Shown one piece after another: positions 44,823 through 52,979 of a DNA stretch of 64,000 bases. Origin of the DNA: Streptomyces subrutilus (GTDB taxonomy: Bacteria > Actinomycetota > Actinomycetes > Streptomycetales > Streptomycetaceae); assembly GCF_008704535.1 (NCBI RefSeq), contig NZ_CP023701.1:1-64000 (forward strand), read 5' to 3'. A program made the translations under genes and the position numbers. The number at the start of each line of letters is the position of its first letter. Position 1 is the first letter of the stretch. Under the pieces are notes generated by a model that worked only from the letters and a program-made list of their open reading frames with translations, made no database searches and was not told the DNA's origin.

Positions 44823-45647
44823 ATGACGCAGAAGATCTGGTTCATCACCGGTGCCTCGCGCGGCTTCGGCCGGGAGTGGGCGATCGCCGCCCTCGAACGC
44901 GGCGATTCGGTGGCGGCGACCGCGCGCGACCTCTCCACGCTGGGCGACCTGCACGAGAAGTACGGGGAACGACTGCTGCCCCTGCGTCTGGACGTGACGG
45001 ACCGTGACGCGGACTTCGCCGCCGTGCAGCAGGCGCACGAGCGGTTCGGGCGCCTCGACGTGGTGGTCAACAACGCCGGTTACGGCCACTTCGGCATGGT
45101 CGAGGAACTGACCGAGGCCGAGGCGCGCGCGCAGCTGGAGACCAATCTGTTCGGCGCTCTGTGGATCACGCAGGCGGCGCTGCCGTTCCTGCGTGAGCAG
45201 GGCGGCGGCCACATTCTCCAGGTCTCCTCCATCGGAGGCATCAGCGCCTTTCCGCTGGTCGGGATCTACCACGCGTCGAAGTGGGCGCTCGAAGGCATGA
45301 GCCAGGCGTTGGCCCAGGAGGTGGCGCCGTTCGGCATCAAGGTCACGCTGATCGAGCCCGGGGGGTTCGCCACCGACTGGGCGGGGTCGTCGTCGAGCAC
45401 GTCCGAGCCGTTGCCGGCGTACGCCGACTTCCACAAGGAGGTGCAGGAGCAGCGCCGCAAGCGTGTCGGTACGCCGGGCGATCCGACCGCGTCCGCGGCC
45501 GCCGTGCTGAAGGTGGTCGACGCCGATGAGCCGCCGCTGCGCTGCTTCTTCGGTTCGGGGCCGTTGGGCATCGCCAAGGCCGACTACGAGCAGCGTCTCG
45601 CCGTGTGGGAGAAGTGGCAGCCCGTGGCAGAGCTGGCGCAGGGCTGA
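44823..45647 (+). CDS. Short-chain dehydrogenase/reductase
   Basis: 274 residues from ATG 44823 (GAGGAG 7 bases before); 46 upstream in-frame residues are excluded. NAD(P)-binding motif FITGASRGFGREW, then VVVNNAGYGHFG. The catalytic Ser lies in LQVSSIGGISAFP and Tyr/Lys in IYHASKWALEGM. Also FGIKVTLIEPGGFATDW. The cofactor is probably NADP because of the Arg after TGAS, as in the classical family. Substrate unknown; the C-terminal KADYEQRLAVWEKWQ is common in this SDR subgroup. Confidence 0.88.
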   Translation: MTQKIWFITGASRGFGREWAIAALERGDSVAATARDLSTLGDLHEKYGERLLPLRLDVTDRDADFAAVQQAHERFGRLDVVVNNAGYGHFGMVEELTEAEARAQLETNLFGALWITQAALPFLREQGGGHILQVSSIGGISAFPLVGIYHASKWALEGMSQALAQEVAPFGIKVTLIEPGGFATDWAGSSSSTSEPLPAYADFHKEVQEQRRKRVGTPGDPTASAAAVLKVVDADEPPLRCFFGSGPLGIAKADYEQRLAVWEKWQPVAELAQG

Positions 45648-46152
45648 GTCGGGGCGGGAGGCCCGGCGTGCGGTCGCCCCCCCCTCCCGCTCTCTCCCCC
45701 TCTCCCCTTCTTCCCGGGGTGCTGCTTCGTCACCGGTCCGGCGGTGCGGCCGTGTTCCTCCTGCCAGGGGGGCCACGGCGGTGCCCGTTCCAGAAGGACG
45801 GGTACAACCCGTTTCAGTGGGAGACGCCCCGTCGGCCGGGCTTGCGGGGTGGAGCCGATCGGCGCGGTCGGCTTGAGCAGCCCGATGTGGTTCGGTACGC
45901 CGGCGGTGTGGGCAGTGGACACGGCCCGGGGCGAGGTGATCGGTGCGCCGGCGTTCGGCGTCCTTCGGCCGGGCCGCGCCGTGTGCGTAGACGGTCTGCC
46001 GTGGCGTGCGGTCGTGGGGATGGCGGTTTCCGGGGGATCGTGGTCCGGTTCGGGTGCAGGGCCGCGTCCGCGGTCCGGCGCCCGGGGAGGCGGCGAACCG
46101 GCCGGGTGCCGGGCTCGTCGATGGGTCCGGCACCCGGTCCCGTGGACGGAGG
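45648..46152. other. Intergenic, no supported gene
   Basis: A plus-strand frame around 45850-46020 (GAVGLSSPMWFGTPAVWAVD, VLRPGRAVCVDGLPWRAVVG) has plausible codons but no clear start or end. It reads into the metalloprotease gene on the other strand. Not called. Confidence 0.3.
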
Positions 46153-48888
46153 TCAGCAGGTGCCGGCGGGGCGGTTGCGGGCCACCAGGTCGGTACGGCC
46201 CGCGGTGGAGTCGAGCCAGACCACCCGGGTGCCCTGGTCGGCTGCCGCCATGACCTGGCTGCCGCGGTTGCAGGAGAGGCGCTCGGGGGTTCCGCCGGTG
46301 AGGGGGAGCTGCCAGAGCTTGGGCAGGACCGCGTTGGACCAGCCTCCGGCGGGGTTGGTGTCCCAGGTGGTGAAGGTGACCGACCGGTCGGAGGCGGTGA
46401 GTTCCATGTTCACCGGGGCGTGCGGCGTGTCCCTGCGCAGCACGTCGGTCGTCCCGGAGCCGTTCGGCGCCCCCGAACGGATCGAGCTGCGCTTCGTCCG
46501 GTCACCGGGGTTCTCGACCCAGAGCAGCCTGCCCCCCGCGAGGAGCGTGGAGGAGGTCCAGGTCCCGCTGGCGCCGTTCGGGTCGCCCGTCACGTACTGG
46601 GCGGTGGCCTTGCCGTCGGCGAGCGAGTAGACGGTGGGCGCGGAGACCTCGCCCGCGGCGGCCGTCCAGGTCTCGGTCCCGCCGAGCAGGCCGTCCTTCA
46701 GGGTGAGGCCGGTCATGTCGTGGCCGTCGGGGAGCGGGAGCTTCCCGGCCGGTGCGCCGTCGCGGAAGAGGAGCACCTGGCCGCGGCCGGTGGTGGGGTC
46801 GCCGACCCGGAAGGCCACGTCGGGGCCCGAGATCTGGACGTCGGCGGGCCACTGGGTCGGGGAGCGGAAGAGGCTGCGGATCGGACCGCCGGTCAGGGAG
46901 CGGGTCAGTACCTCGAACCCCCATACGCCCTGGTTGTCGGTGCCCTGTGCCACCCAGGCGGCGGACTTCCCGTCGGTGGCGGACCAGCCGTGTGCCCGCT
47001 GGTCCGGCGGGCTGAGCCTGGTGGGTGCGGTGGAGCCGGTGGTGGAGCCGGTGTACAGGGGGGTGCCCTGGCTCTTCTTGGCCGGGTCGGTGTTGCCCAT
47101 CACCCAGCGGCCGTCGGCGACGGCCGGTTTGCCGGGGCTGGCGGCGCCCCGGAGCAGCAGGTGGCTGTCCACGCCGAGGTTCTGCTGCCAGCCGGCCCGG
47201 ATCCCGTGTGCGTCGAATGCCGCTGTCACCGAGCGGAGCTGGGTGCGGGTGAGCTTCATGGCCTTGCCGGCGGCGAGGACGGCGTTGCGTCCGTCGACGA
47301 ATTCGTCCAGCGGGGTGAGGTAGTCGGTGAGTGCCCGGTAGATCAGCCGGTCGGCGACGAGGGGGTCCAGTGTGCGCCGGATGTCCCAGAGTGCGCCGCC
47401 GAAGATGGTGGAGTTCGGGTGGACTCCGCCGCTGTCGACGTCGTTCCCGGCGCCGAGGTAGTCGTTCAGGGTGGTCCGGCGGTCGTCCAGGCGGCGTTGT
47501 GCGCAGGCTTCAAGGGTACCGGTGAGGCACAGGGTCTCGCCCAGCAGTGCGGCCTTCGGGTCGTTCATCGCCGTGCCCAGGGCGGTGACTTCGATGGCGT
47601 TGCCGAAGTAGTCGGCCAGTGCCTCGTTCATCGAGCCGGGCTGGCCGGTGCCCACCAGGTCGGCGGTGTTGTGGATGACGCCGTGGGTCATCTCGTGGCC
47701 CGCTATGTCGAGGGGGACGGAGAACGGCCGGTGGTTGCCGCCGCCGACGCCGTAGATCATCTTCTGGCCGTCCCAGAGCGCGTTGTTCATGGGCGTGCCG
47801 TCGTCGCTCGCGTTGGCCACGGAGATGATCGGGGAGCCCTTGCCGTCGAGGCCGTTCCGGCCGAGCCGGTCGCGGTAGAAGTCGTAGACGGCGGTGGCGC
47901 CCAGGTGGGCGTCGGTGGCGCCGCTGCTGCCGGTGGAGGCCGGGAAGTCGGGGCCCGGGGAGCCGGCCGGGAGGACGTCGGCGGGGATGCCGCCGCCGAA
48001 GTCGTAGTAGCTGCGGCCCGCGGCGTCGTAGGTGGTGATGGTGGCCGGCCGGGTGAGGTCGGTGAGCTGGTAACTGCCGTCCGGAAGGCGGCCGATGTTC
48101 ACTTTGACGGTGCGGCCGAGGGCGTCCGGGGCGGTGCCGGTGGCAGGTTCGGCGTCGGGTGCGGTGTGGGCGCTGCCGGTGGGGGTGGGGGTGGTGGGGT
48201 CCGGGGTGCGGGCGTCGTAGGAGAGGGCGATCGTGCCGTCGGTGGCGTCCACGTAGACCTCACGGGCCCGTGGGCCGCCGGTGGCCGGGGTGGTGCGCAG
48301 GGTGAAGTGCCGGGCCAGCCGGCCGCCGCCGCCGGGCAGGATCAGCTGGCCGTGGTCCTCGGCTCTGGCTCTGGCTCCGGCGCGGGTGCGCGGGTCGCCG
48401 AGCGAACCGAGTGCCAGCTCGCGGAGCACGGCATCGGGGACGGTGGCGGTGGTCGGTGCGGTGAGGCCGGTGAAGTACTTGCCGGCGACCGACTCGACGC
48501 GTTGCCCGGTGCCGGCGCCGGTGAGGTGGACGAGGTACTGCGCGCCGAAGACGGGTATGCCGTGGTGGCGCTGTTGGAACCTGACGGTGTGCCGTCCGTC
48601 CGGGCCGCGCTCGGACGCGATCTCGGTCAGCTGCGCGGTATCGATCCGGTAGCGGTCCGGGTGGGCCGCGAGATGGGCCTTGGCGGCGTCGGCGGGGCTC
48701 CCCTGGGCCGGCTCGGCCAGGCCGGTGACGAGTTGCGGGGCGGCGGTGTCCGCGCCTGCCACCAGCGCCGGGACGGGGTCGGGTGCCGGGGCGGCGGCCT
48801 GGGCGGCGGGCGCTGCGGCCAGGGCCAGGGTCAGGGCGGCTGTGATGCCGAGTCCGAGCGCGGTGGGTGTGCGGGAATGGCGGGGCAA
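46153..48888 (-). CDS. Secreted M4 (thermolysin-type) metalloprotease
   Basis: 911 residues from TTG 48888 (GGAGG 4 bases upstream). Signal peptide about 1-32 (ALGLGITAALTLALAAAPAA). FTP and PepSY-like propeptide (about 55-250; TVRFQQRHHGIPVFGAQYLV). Catalytic M4 domain (about 330-600) with zinc motif HEMTHGVIHNTADL and the third ligand Glu in SMNEALADYFGNAIE. The catalytic Glu is in HEMTH. The C-terminal region (about 620-911; SPTQWPADVQISGPDVAFRV, GRLLWVENPGDRTKRSS) is β-rich and propeller-like rather than the usual P/proprotein domain. Complete and probably active outside the cell. Confidence 0.9.
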   Translation of the reverse strand: MPRHSRTPTALGLGITAALTLALAAAPAAQAAAPAPDPVPALVAGADTAAPQLVTGLAEPAQGSPADAAKAHLAAHPDRYRIDTAQLTEIASERGPDGRHTVRFQQRHHGIPVFGAQYLVHLTGAGTGQRVESVAGKYFTGLTAPTTATVPDAVLRELALGSLGDPRTRAGARARAEDHGQLILPGGGGRLARHFTLRTTPATGGPRAREVYVDATDGTIALSYDARTPDPTTPTPTGSAHTAPDAEPATGTAPDALGRTVKVNIGRLPDGSYQLTDLTRPATITTYDAAGRSYYDFGGGIPADVLPAGSPGPDFPASTGSSGATDAHLGATAVYDFYRDRLGRNGLDGKGSPIISVANASDDGTPMNNALWDGQKMIYGVGGGNHRPFSVPLDIAGHEMTHGVIHNTADLVGTGQPGSMNEALADYFGNAIEVTALGTAMNDPKAALLGETLCLTGTLEACAQRRLDDRRTTLNDYLGAGNDVDSGGVHPNSTIFGGALWDIRRTLDPLVADRLIYRALTDYLTPLDEFVDGRNAVLAAGKAMKLTRTQLRSVTAAFDAHGIRAGWQQNLGVDSHLLLRGAASPGKPAVADGRWVMGNTDPAKKSQGTPLYTGSTTGSTAPTRLSPPDQRAHGWSATDGKSAAWVAQGTDNQGVWGFEVLTRSLTGGPIRSLFRSPTQWPADVQISGPDVAFRVGDPTTGRGQVLLFRDGAPAGKLPLPDGHDMTGLTLKDGLLGGTETWTAAAGEVSAPTVYSLADGKATAQYVTGDPNGASGTWTSSTLLAGGRLLWVENPGDRTKRSSIRSGAPNGSGTTDVLRRDTPHAPVNMELTASDRSVTFTTWDTNPAGGWSNAVLPKLWQLPLTGGTPERLSCNRGSQVMAAADQGTRVVWLDSTAGRTDLVARNRPAGTC

Positions 48889-49347
48889 CGGTCCTCCGGC
48901 GGTGTGCGGTTCGGTGGAAGCGTCACGCGGGATGCGTGACGAACAGCCAGATGCGCACCCGGCCGAGGGCGTTCCGGCCGTCCGGGACATTGGGTGCAAG
49001 GGGCACGGAGCGGGGGCTGTTCGCGCACGGTCGGCCTGTCCGCGAGGGCAGCGGAAGCGGTGTGGGGCGGGGCGGTGTGGGGCGGGCCCGCGCCGATCAC
49101 CGCAGGGCCGCCGTGCAGCCGGGCCGCCACCCGCTGCTCGCCCCTGAAGGCGGCGACGAAGGGGCCGGTGGTCCGGCGGGAAGGGAGCGCCGCGGGCTGT
49201 GGGCGCCGCGGGCTGCGGCACGGGCGCCGCAGGCGCGGGCGCGGGTACTGGCCTGGGCGCGGGGCTGGGCGGGGACGCGGGCGTGGGCGCGGGTTCTGGC
49301 CTGGGCGCGGGCGCGGGGTTGGGCGCGGGTGACGGTGACGGGCGCGG
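48889..49347. other. Intergenic low-complexity GC-rich stretch
   Basis: 49200-49345 is a degenerate GGGCGCGGG/GGGTGACGGTGAC low-complexity run. No gene seen on either strand; the part next to 48889 carries the metalloprotease promoter. Confidence 0.4.
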
Positions 49348-49926
49348 GTGACGGTGACGGGCTTTGCCGGGCCGTGTCCTGTCGGCTGTTGCGTGCCCGG
49401 GCCGCCCGCCCTGCCGAGGGGGGCGGACTGCCGGTGGGTGGCCTTCGCCGTGCCTGAGGAGGAGGGCCCGAGGTGTTCCTGCGGCCTGGCGTCTGGGGCC
49501 ATGGCCTGCCGGGCCGACCGGGCGGCCGCGCTCTGGTGGGCGGGGCCCCGTCCGCCGTGGCGGGGCGGCCTGGTGAGGCGCGGCGGGTCCGAGGCTGCGC
49601 CCGATGGGTGGGAGGGCCGGGACTGGCGGGGCGCGCCGGGACCGTTCTGCGCGGCCGGAACCGACCACTACTTCGCCGGGCGCCGATGCGCGTCCCGTCT
49701 TGTCGCGTACGAAGACGGGTGCGGCACCGGGTTCGTCCGACGTCAGCCGGTCCGGGCCTCCCCGGTGCGCGAGTTGACCTGTGCCTCGGGGCGCGACCCG
49801 CCGGCGTGGGCCTGCCTCGGGCATGGGGGCCGAGGCCTCGGGCGGTATCTGTGCGGGTACGCGTTCCGGTGGGCCGAGGGCGGTCCGGCCGGCTCCGGCG
49901 CGCGGCTGCCGGAGCCGGACGCGTAG
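49348..49926 (+). CDS. Cys-rich hypothetical protein
   Basis: 192 residues from a GTG at 49348; the true start could be later. Third codon positions are almost all G or C from about residue 25 on. Cysteines are spread through the sequence (RCSCGLASG, GPFCAAGTDHYFAGRRCASR, EDGCGTGF, ELTCASG, WACLGHGG, YLCGYAFRW). No signal peptide, membrane segment or known family. The minus-strand frame is low complexity, so this strand is preferred. Moderate doubt that it is real. Confidence 0.4.
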   Translation: MTVTGFAGPCPVGCCVPGPPALPRGADCRWVAFAVPEEEGPRCSCGLASGAMACRADRAAALWWAGPRPPWRGGLVRRGGSEAAPDGWEGRDWRGAPGPFCAAGTDHYFAGRRCASRLVAYEDGCGTGFVRRQPVRASPVRELTCASGRDPPAWACLGHGGRGLGRYLCGYAFRWAEGGPAGSGARLPEPDA

Positions 49927-50158
49927 GTGCGGCGGCCGCGCACCGCGCCGCATCGTGCGGGGAGGCCCTCGACCGGGCGTCGGTTGGGGCTGGGTGGGCG
50001 GGTTCGTGCCGGGGGGCCGGACAGAGTGCGTCTGTCCGGCCCCGTCGTGCGGGCGGCCGGCGGTGGGCGTGTCCGGGAAGCGGGTCGCCGGATGCGGGGC
50101 CGGGGTGCACGCCGCTGTGCCGTCGGTCCGGCGCTGCTCCGGAGGGTGCCGGTGCGGT
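49927..50158. other. Intergenic, no gene seen
   Basis: Between the Cys-rich frame and the RhiA-like gene, whose stop it follows. No terminator hairpin identified. Confidence 0.3.
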
Positions 50159-50806
50159 CTACTGCTGCGAGAATTCGTTCTTGTTGTTGTAGACGACGGT
50201 CACGTCGGCGCTCCTGGAGAAGTCGACCTTGAAGGCGTTGCTCGACCCGGTGGCGCTGATGGCGTCTCCCTGGACCTGTGTCGTGGCGACGATCCAGTAC
50301 TGCGGGTCCGGAGTGAAGACCCAGTTCCAGCTGGGCTCTGCCTGCACCACGAAGAACGGCGAGCCGTACATGGCCAGGCCGGCGGACACCTCGTAGTCCA
50401 CGATGCTCTTGTCGCCGAGTACGGCAAGGCCCTTCGTGGAGAGGTCCTGGGGCTTGGCGACCTCCTGGAAGGTGTACGCGTTGCCGCTCTTGACGAGGTT
50501 CACCTGGTCGCCCGCCTTGGTCCTCGTCGACGAGGTCTTGACCGCGTCGGGGGCCGCGGGCCACTCGTCACTGGATTCGAAGCGGACCTGTTCGTTGAGC
50601 TTTCCCGTCTGGGACCAGACGAAGGAATACACCTCGTTCCACTGAAATGTGGAGGAGTCGTCCGCCTTCGCATTGTCGTGAATGGTCTTCACGAACCAAG
50701 CGAGCGCGAGGCCGTCCTTCGGTACGGCCGGATGCCTCTGAAAAACGGCGAAGTCCTTGGTCTTTCCCGATTCGTTCCTGAGACGCAGCGTGTGGTCGAA
50801 TCCCAT
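50159..50806 (-). CDS. RhiA-like protein
   Basis: 215 residues from ATG 50806 (GGAG 6 bases before). No signal peptide. HTLRLRNESGKTKDFAVFQR, DGLALAWFVKTIHDN, NEVYSFVWSQTGKLN and VQAEPSWNWVFTPDPQYWIV follow the pattern of the Rhizobium rhizosphere protein RhiA: a LAWFxK helix, FxW..YxFVWSxTG, and a VQAxPxxNxVFxPxPxY core. The comparison is from memory of that family. Function of RhiA-type proteins is not settled. It has a long AT-richer upstream region (50807-51391), so it is probably regulated alone. Confidence 0.65.
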   Translation of the reverse strand: MGFDHTLRLRNESGKTKDFAVFQRHPAVPKDGLALAWFVKTIHDNAKADDSSTFQWNEVYSFVWSQTGKLNEQVRFESSDEWPAAPDAVKTSSTRTKAGDQVNLVKSGNAYTFQEVAKPQDLSTKGLAVLGDKSIVDYEVSAGLAMYGSPFFVVQAEPSWNWVFTPDPQYWIVATTQVQGDAISATGSSNAFKVDFSRSADVTVVYNNKNEFSQQ

Positions 50807-51391
50807 GGCGCTCCACCATTCTTTCCGTCGATTTCGATGCGAATTCGCCTGACCGGCACCATGCCGGCGTGATGCATTCTCGCGCGCGGCCGCGGCGAGA
50901 GAGCTGTCCGTGCCGGGATCGGTCAACGGCAAGCGAGGGGAAATGGCGGTCCGCCCGGGCATCGTTCTCGTCATCGGTGCCGAGGGCGAACCGATGCGGG
51001 TCAGATCACTTCCGGTCCCCCGGGCGGGGCTTTTCTTCCCACGATCGAGCCCTCTCGGTCGAGCCGCGCACCATTCGGCCTGCTCGGCAACTCTGTCGAG
51101 ACGGCAGCGGAAACTCAAGATTCGGGGGGCGACGTTGGAACCATCGGAGTATTCGTATGACGAACCTCCCCCGCGGCCCGAAAGGATACGGTCTCCGCGA
51201 AACCCGAACAGCGCCCGGGGGGAATCGTTCATGCGGCTCGCAAAAGCGGGCGACAGTTTATTTCGAAATCAGTTCGCGGCAATATCCTTTCTGCTTGTTC
51301 GTCATTTTTTTCCGCCTCGCTTCACCCGTGATGCAGCTGCGACTGAAGGGGCTGCTGCGACGGCCGGCGCCGCGGGCGCGCGGCCGCCTGC
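50807..51391. other. Long AT-richer intergenic region
   Basis: 585 bases between the RhiA-like start and the TetR stop, with lower GC than its neighbours, especially 51250-51320. No gene with good codon use. Probably regulatory DNA of the RhiA-like gene. Confidence 0.4.
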
Positions 51392-51961
51392 TCAGCTCTG
51401 CGGGCTGATCCCCCGTACCGTCAGGGCGAGCAGCCGGTGTGCTTCGGCGGCAGGGTCGGGATGGTGCTCCGTGGCGAGTGCGAGGCCCGTGACCAGCGAG
51501 ATCAGGTCGGCGGTGGTCACCCCTGACGCCATCGCGCCGGCCCGGGCGGCGCGGTGCAGCAGAGGATCGACCGCGCCGGCGAGCCGTGCCGAGCAGGCAT
51601 TCACGTGGTCCGTGTCGTCCTTGTCGTCCCGGTCGTCCCGGAGGAGCGCATCGGCCATGCCGCGCGCGGAGGTCGCGTACGTGGTGAGGGCGCTCAGCCA
51701 GTCCAGCAGCGCGGCCCGGGGGTCGTCCGCGTCGGCGAGGGCCGCGGCGTGGGCGCACAGGGCGTCGATCCGGTTGCCGAACACCGCTTGCAGCAGGGCC
51801 CGGCGGCTGGGGAAGTGCCGGCGCACGGTGGCCGATCCGACTCCGGCGGTGCGGGCGATCTGCTCCAGGGAGGCGTCGGCGCCGTGCGCGGCGACCTCCG
51901 CCTCCGCCACGGCGAGGATCAGTGCGCGGTTGCGCCGTGCGTCCACGCGCTGGACGGCCAT
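51392..51961 (-). CDS. TetR-family repressor
   Basis: 189 residues from ATG 51961; the frame is open to 52402, but that part overlaps the divergent gene. The N-terminal HTH (about residues 10-55) reads NRALILAVAEAEVAAHGADA, LEQIARTAGVGSATVRRHFP and SRRALLQAVFGNRI. The C-terminal helical ligand domain is Ala-rich, with an acidic DDRDDKDDTDH loop. Divergent from an NmrA-type gene with a strong palindrome between, so it very likely represses that gene and itself. Confidence 0.88.
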   Translation of the reverse strand: MAVQRVDARRNRALILAVAEAEVAAHGADASLEQIARTAGVGSATVRRHFPSRRALLQAVFGNRIDALCAHAAALADADDPRAALLDWLSALTTYATSARGMADALLRDDRDDKDDTDHVNACSARLAGAVDPLLHRAARAGAMASGVTTADLISLVTGLALATEHHPDPAAEAHRLLALTVRGISPQS

Positions 51962-52014
51962 GGCGTCATCTCCGTACTTGCTAAGCGGCGGGGCCCTCCG
52001 TATCGTACCCGGCA

Positions 52015-52039
52015 ACAAACGGCGGGCCCCGCCGTTTGT
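52015..52039. promoter_or_regulatory. Palindromic TetR operator
   Basis: ACAAACGGCGGG and CCCGCCGTTTGT flank one central base: a perfect 12-base inverted repeat in the 103-base region between the divergent TetR and NmrA-type starts. Size and position fit a TetR-dimer site. Confidence 0.75.
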
Positions 52040-52064
52040 GTTGGGATGCCATCCGAGGAGCAGC

Positions 52065-52973
52065 ATGAGCGCGGACTCCGCCCCGGTTCTGGTCGTCGGC
52101 GCCACCGGCCGGCAGGGGGGCGCCACGGCTCGCGCCCTGCTCGCGGCGGGGATTGGCGTTCGGGCGCTGGTCCGGGATCCCGCGACCGCCCGGGCGCGGG
52201 CCGTCGGGGCGCTGGGCGGCGAACTGGTCACCGGCGACCTCGACGACCCGGGCTCCGTGCGCCGGGCCGCCGCGGGGGTGCGCGCGGTCTTCTCGGTCCA
52301 GATGCCCGACCTGGACGGCCGCGGGTTCGAGGGCGAGGTCGCGCAGGCCGTCAACCTGATCGAGGGTGCGCGGGCCGCCGGGGTCCCGCAGTTCGTGCAC
52401 ACGTCGGTCTCCGGTGCCGGGCAGCACGTCGGCTGGGTGAAGGGCCGGTGGGCGTGGATGGAGCCGTACTACACCGCCAAGGCCGGGATCCAGGACCGGG
52501 TCCGCGAGGCGGGCTTCGCTCATTGGACGCTCGTCAAGCCGGGGTTCTTCATGGAGAACTTCCTCCCCTCCGCGCGGATCATGTTCCCTCGCGGGGTCGG
52601 GGGCGGGCTGGTGAGCCTGTTGAAGCCCGCGACCCGGTTGTCGCTGATCGCGGTCGACGACATCGGGACGGCGGCCGCCGCGGCTGTCGCCGAGCCGGAG
52701 CGGTTCGCCGGGGTCGAGCTGGAACTGGCGGGTGACTTCCTGACGATGACGGACATCGCCGCGATCCTCTCCCGGGCCCTGGGTACCGGGCTGACCGCGC
52801 CCGACATGACCGCGGAGGAGGCGACGGCGGCGGGGATGCCCGGCATGGGCTTCGCTCAGGCCCGCATCAACGAGGAGCCCCAGCCCGCCCGCCCCCGGTT
52901 CGCACGGGACCTGGGGCTGCCCCTCACGTCCTTCGAGGCCTGGGCGCGCGACCACCTCGGGGACACCGGGTGA
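52065..52973 (+). CDS. NmrA-family NAD(P)-binding oxidoreductase
   Basis: 302 residues from ATG 52065 (GAGGAG 4 bases before). Glycine-rich nucleotide motif VLVVGATGRQGGATARALLA at residues 7-26, then VRALVRDP and LVTGDLDDPGSVRRAAAGV. The TSVSGAGQH segment and FxYxxK-like MEPYYTAKAGIQDRVREAG stand where SDR catalytic residues would be. KPGFFMENFLPSARIMFPRG follows the NmrA/HSCARG pattern. Probably a redox-sensing or quinone-type reductase; regulated by the adjacent TetR protein. Ends 6 bases from the convergent molybdenum hydroxylase gene. Confidence 0.85.
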   Translation: MSADSAPVLVVGATGRQGGATARALLAAGIGVRALVRDPATARARAVGALGGELVTGDLDDPGSVRRAAAGVRAVFSVQMPDLDGRGFEGEVAQAVNLIEGARAAGVPQFVHTSVSGAGQHVGWVKGRWAWMEPYYTAKAGIQDRVREAGFAHWTLVKPGFFMENFLPSARIMFPRGVGGGLVSLLKPATRLSLIAVDDIGTAAAAAVAEPERFAGVELELAGDFLTMTDIAAILSRALGTGLTAPDMTAEEATAAGMPGMGFAQARINEEPQPARPRFARDLGLPLTSFEAWARDHLGDTG

Positions 52974-52979
52974 ACCGGG

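Noticed and set aside
46006..48939. 977-residue plus-strand frame
   Set aside because: Antisense of the M4 protease, whose HEMTH and signal peptide are on the minus strand.
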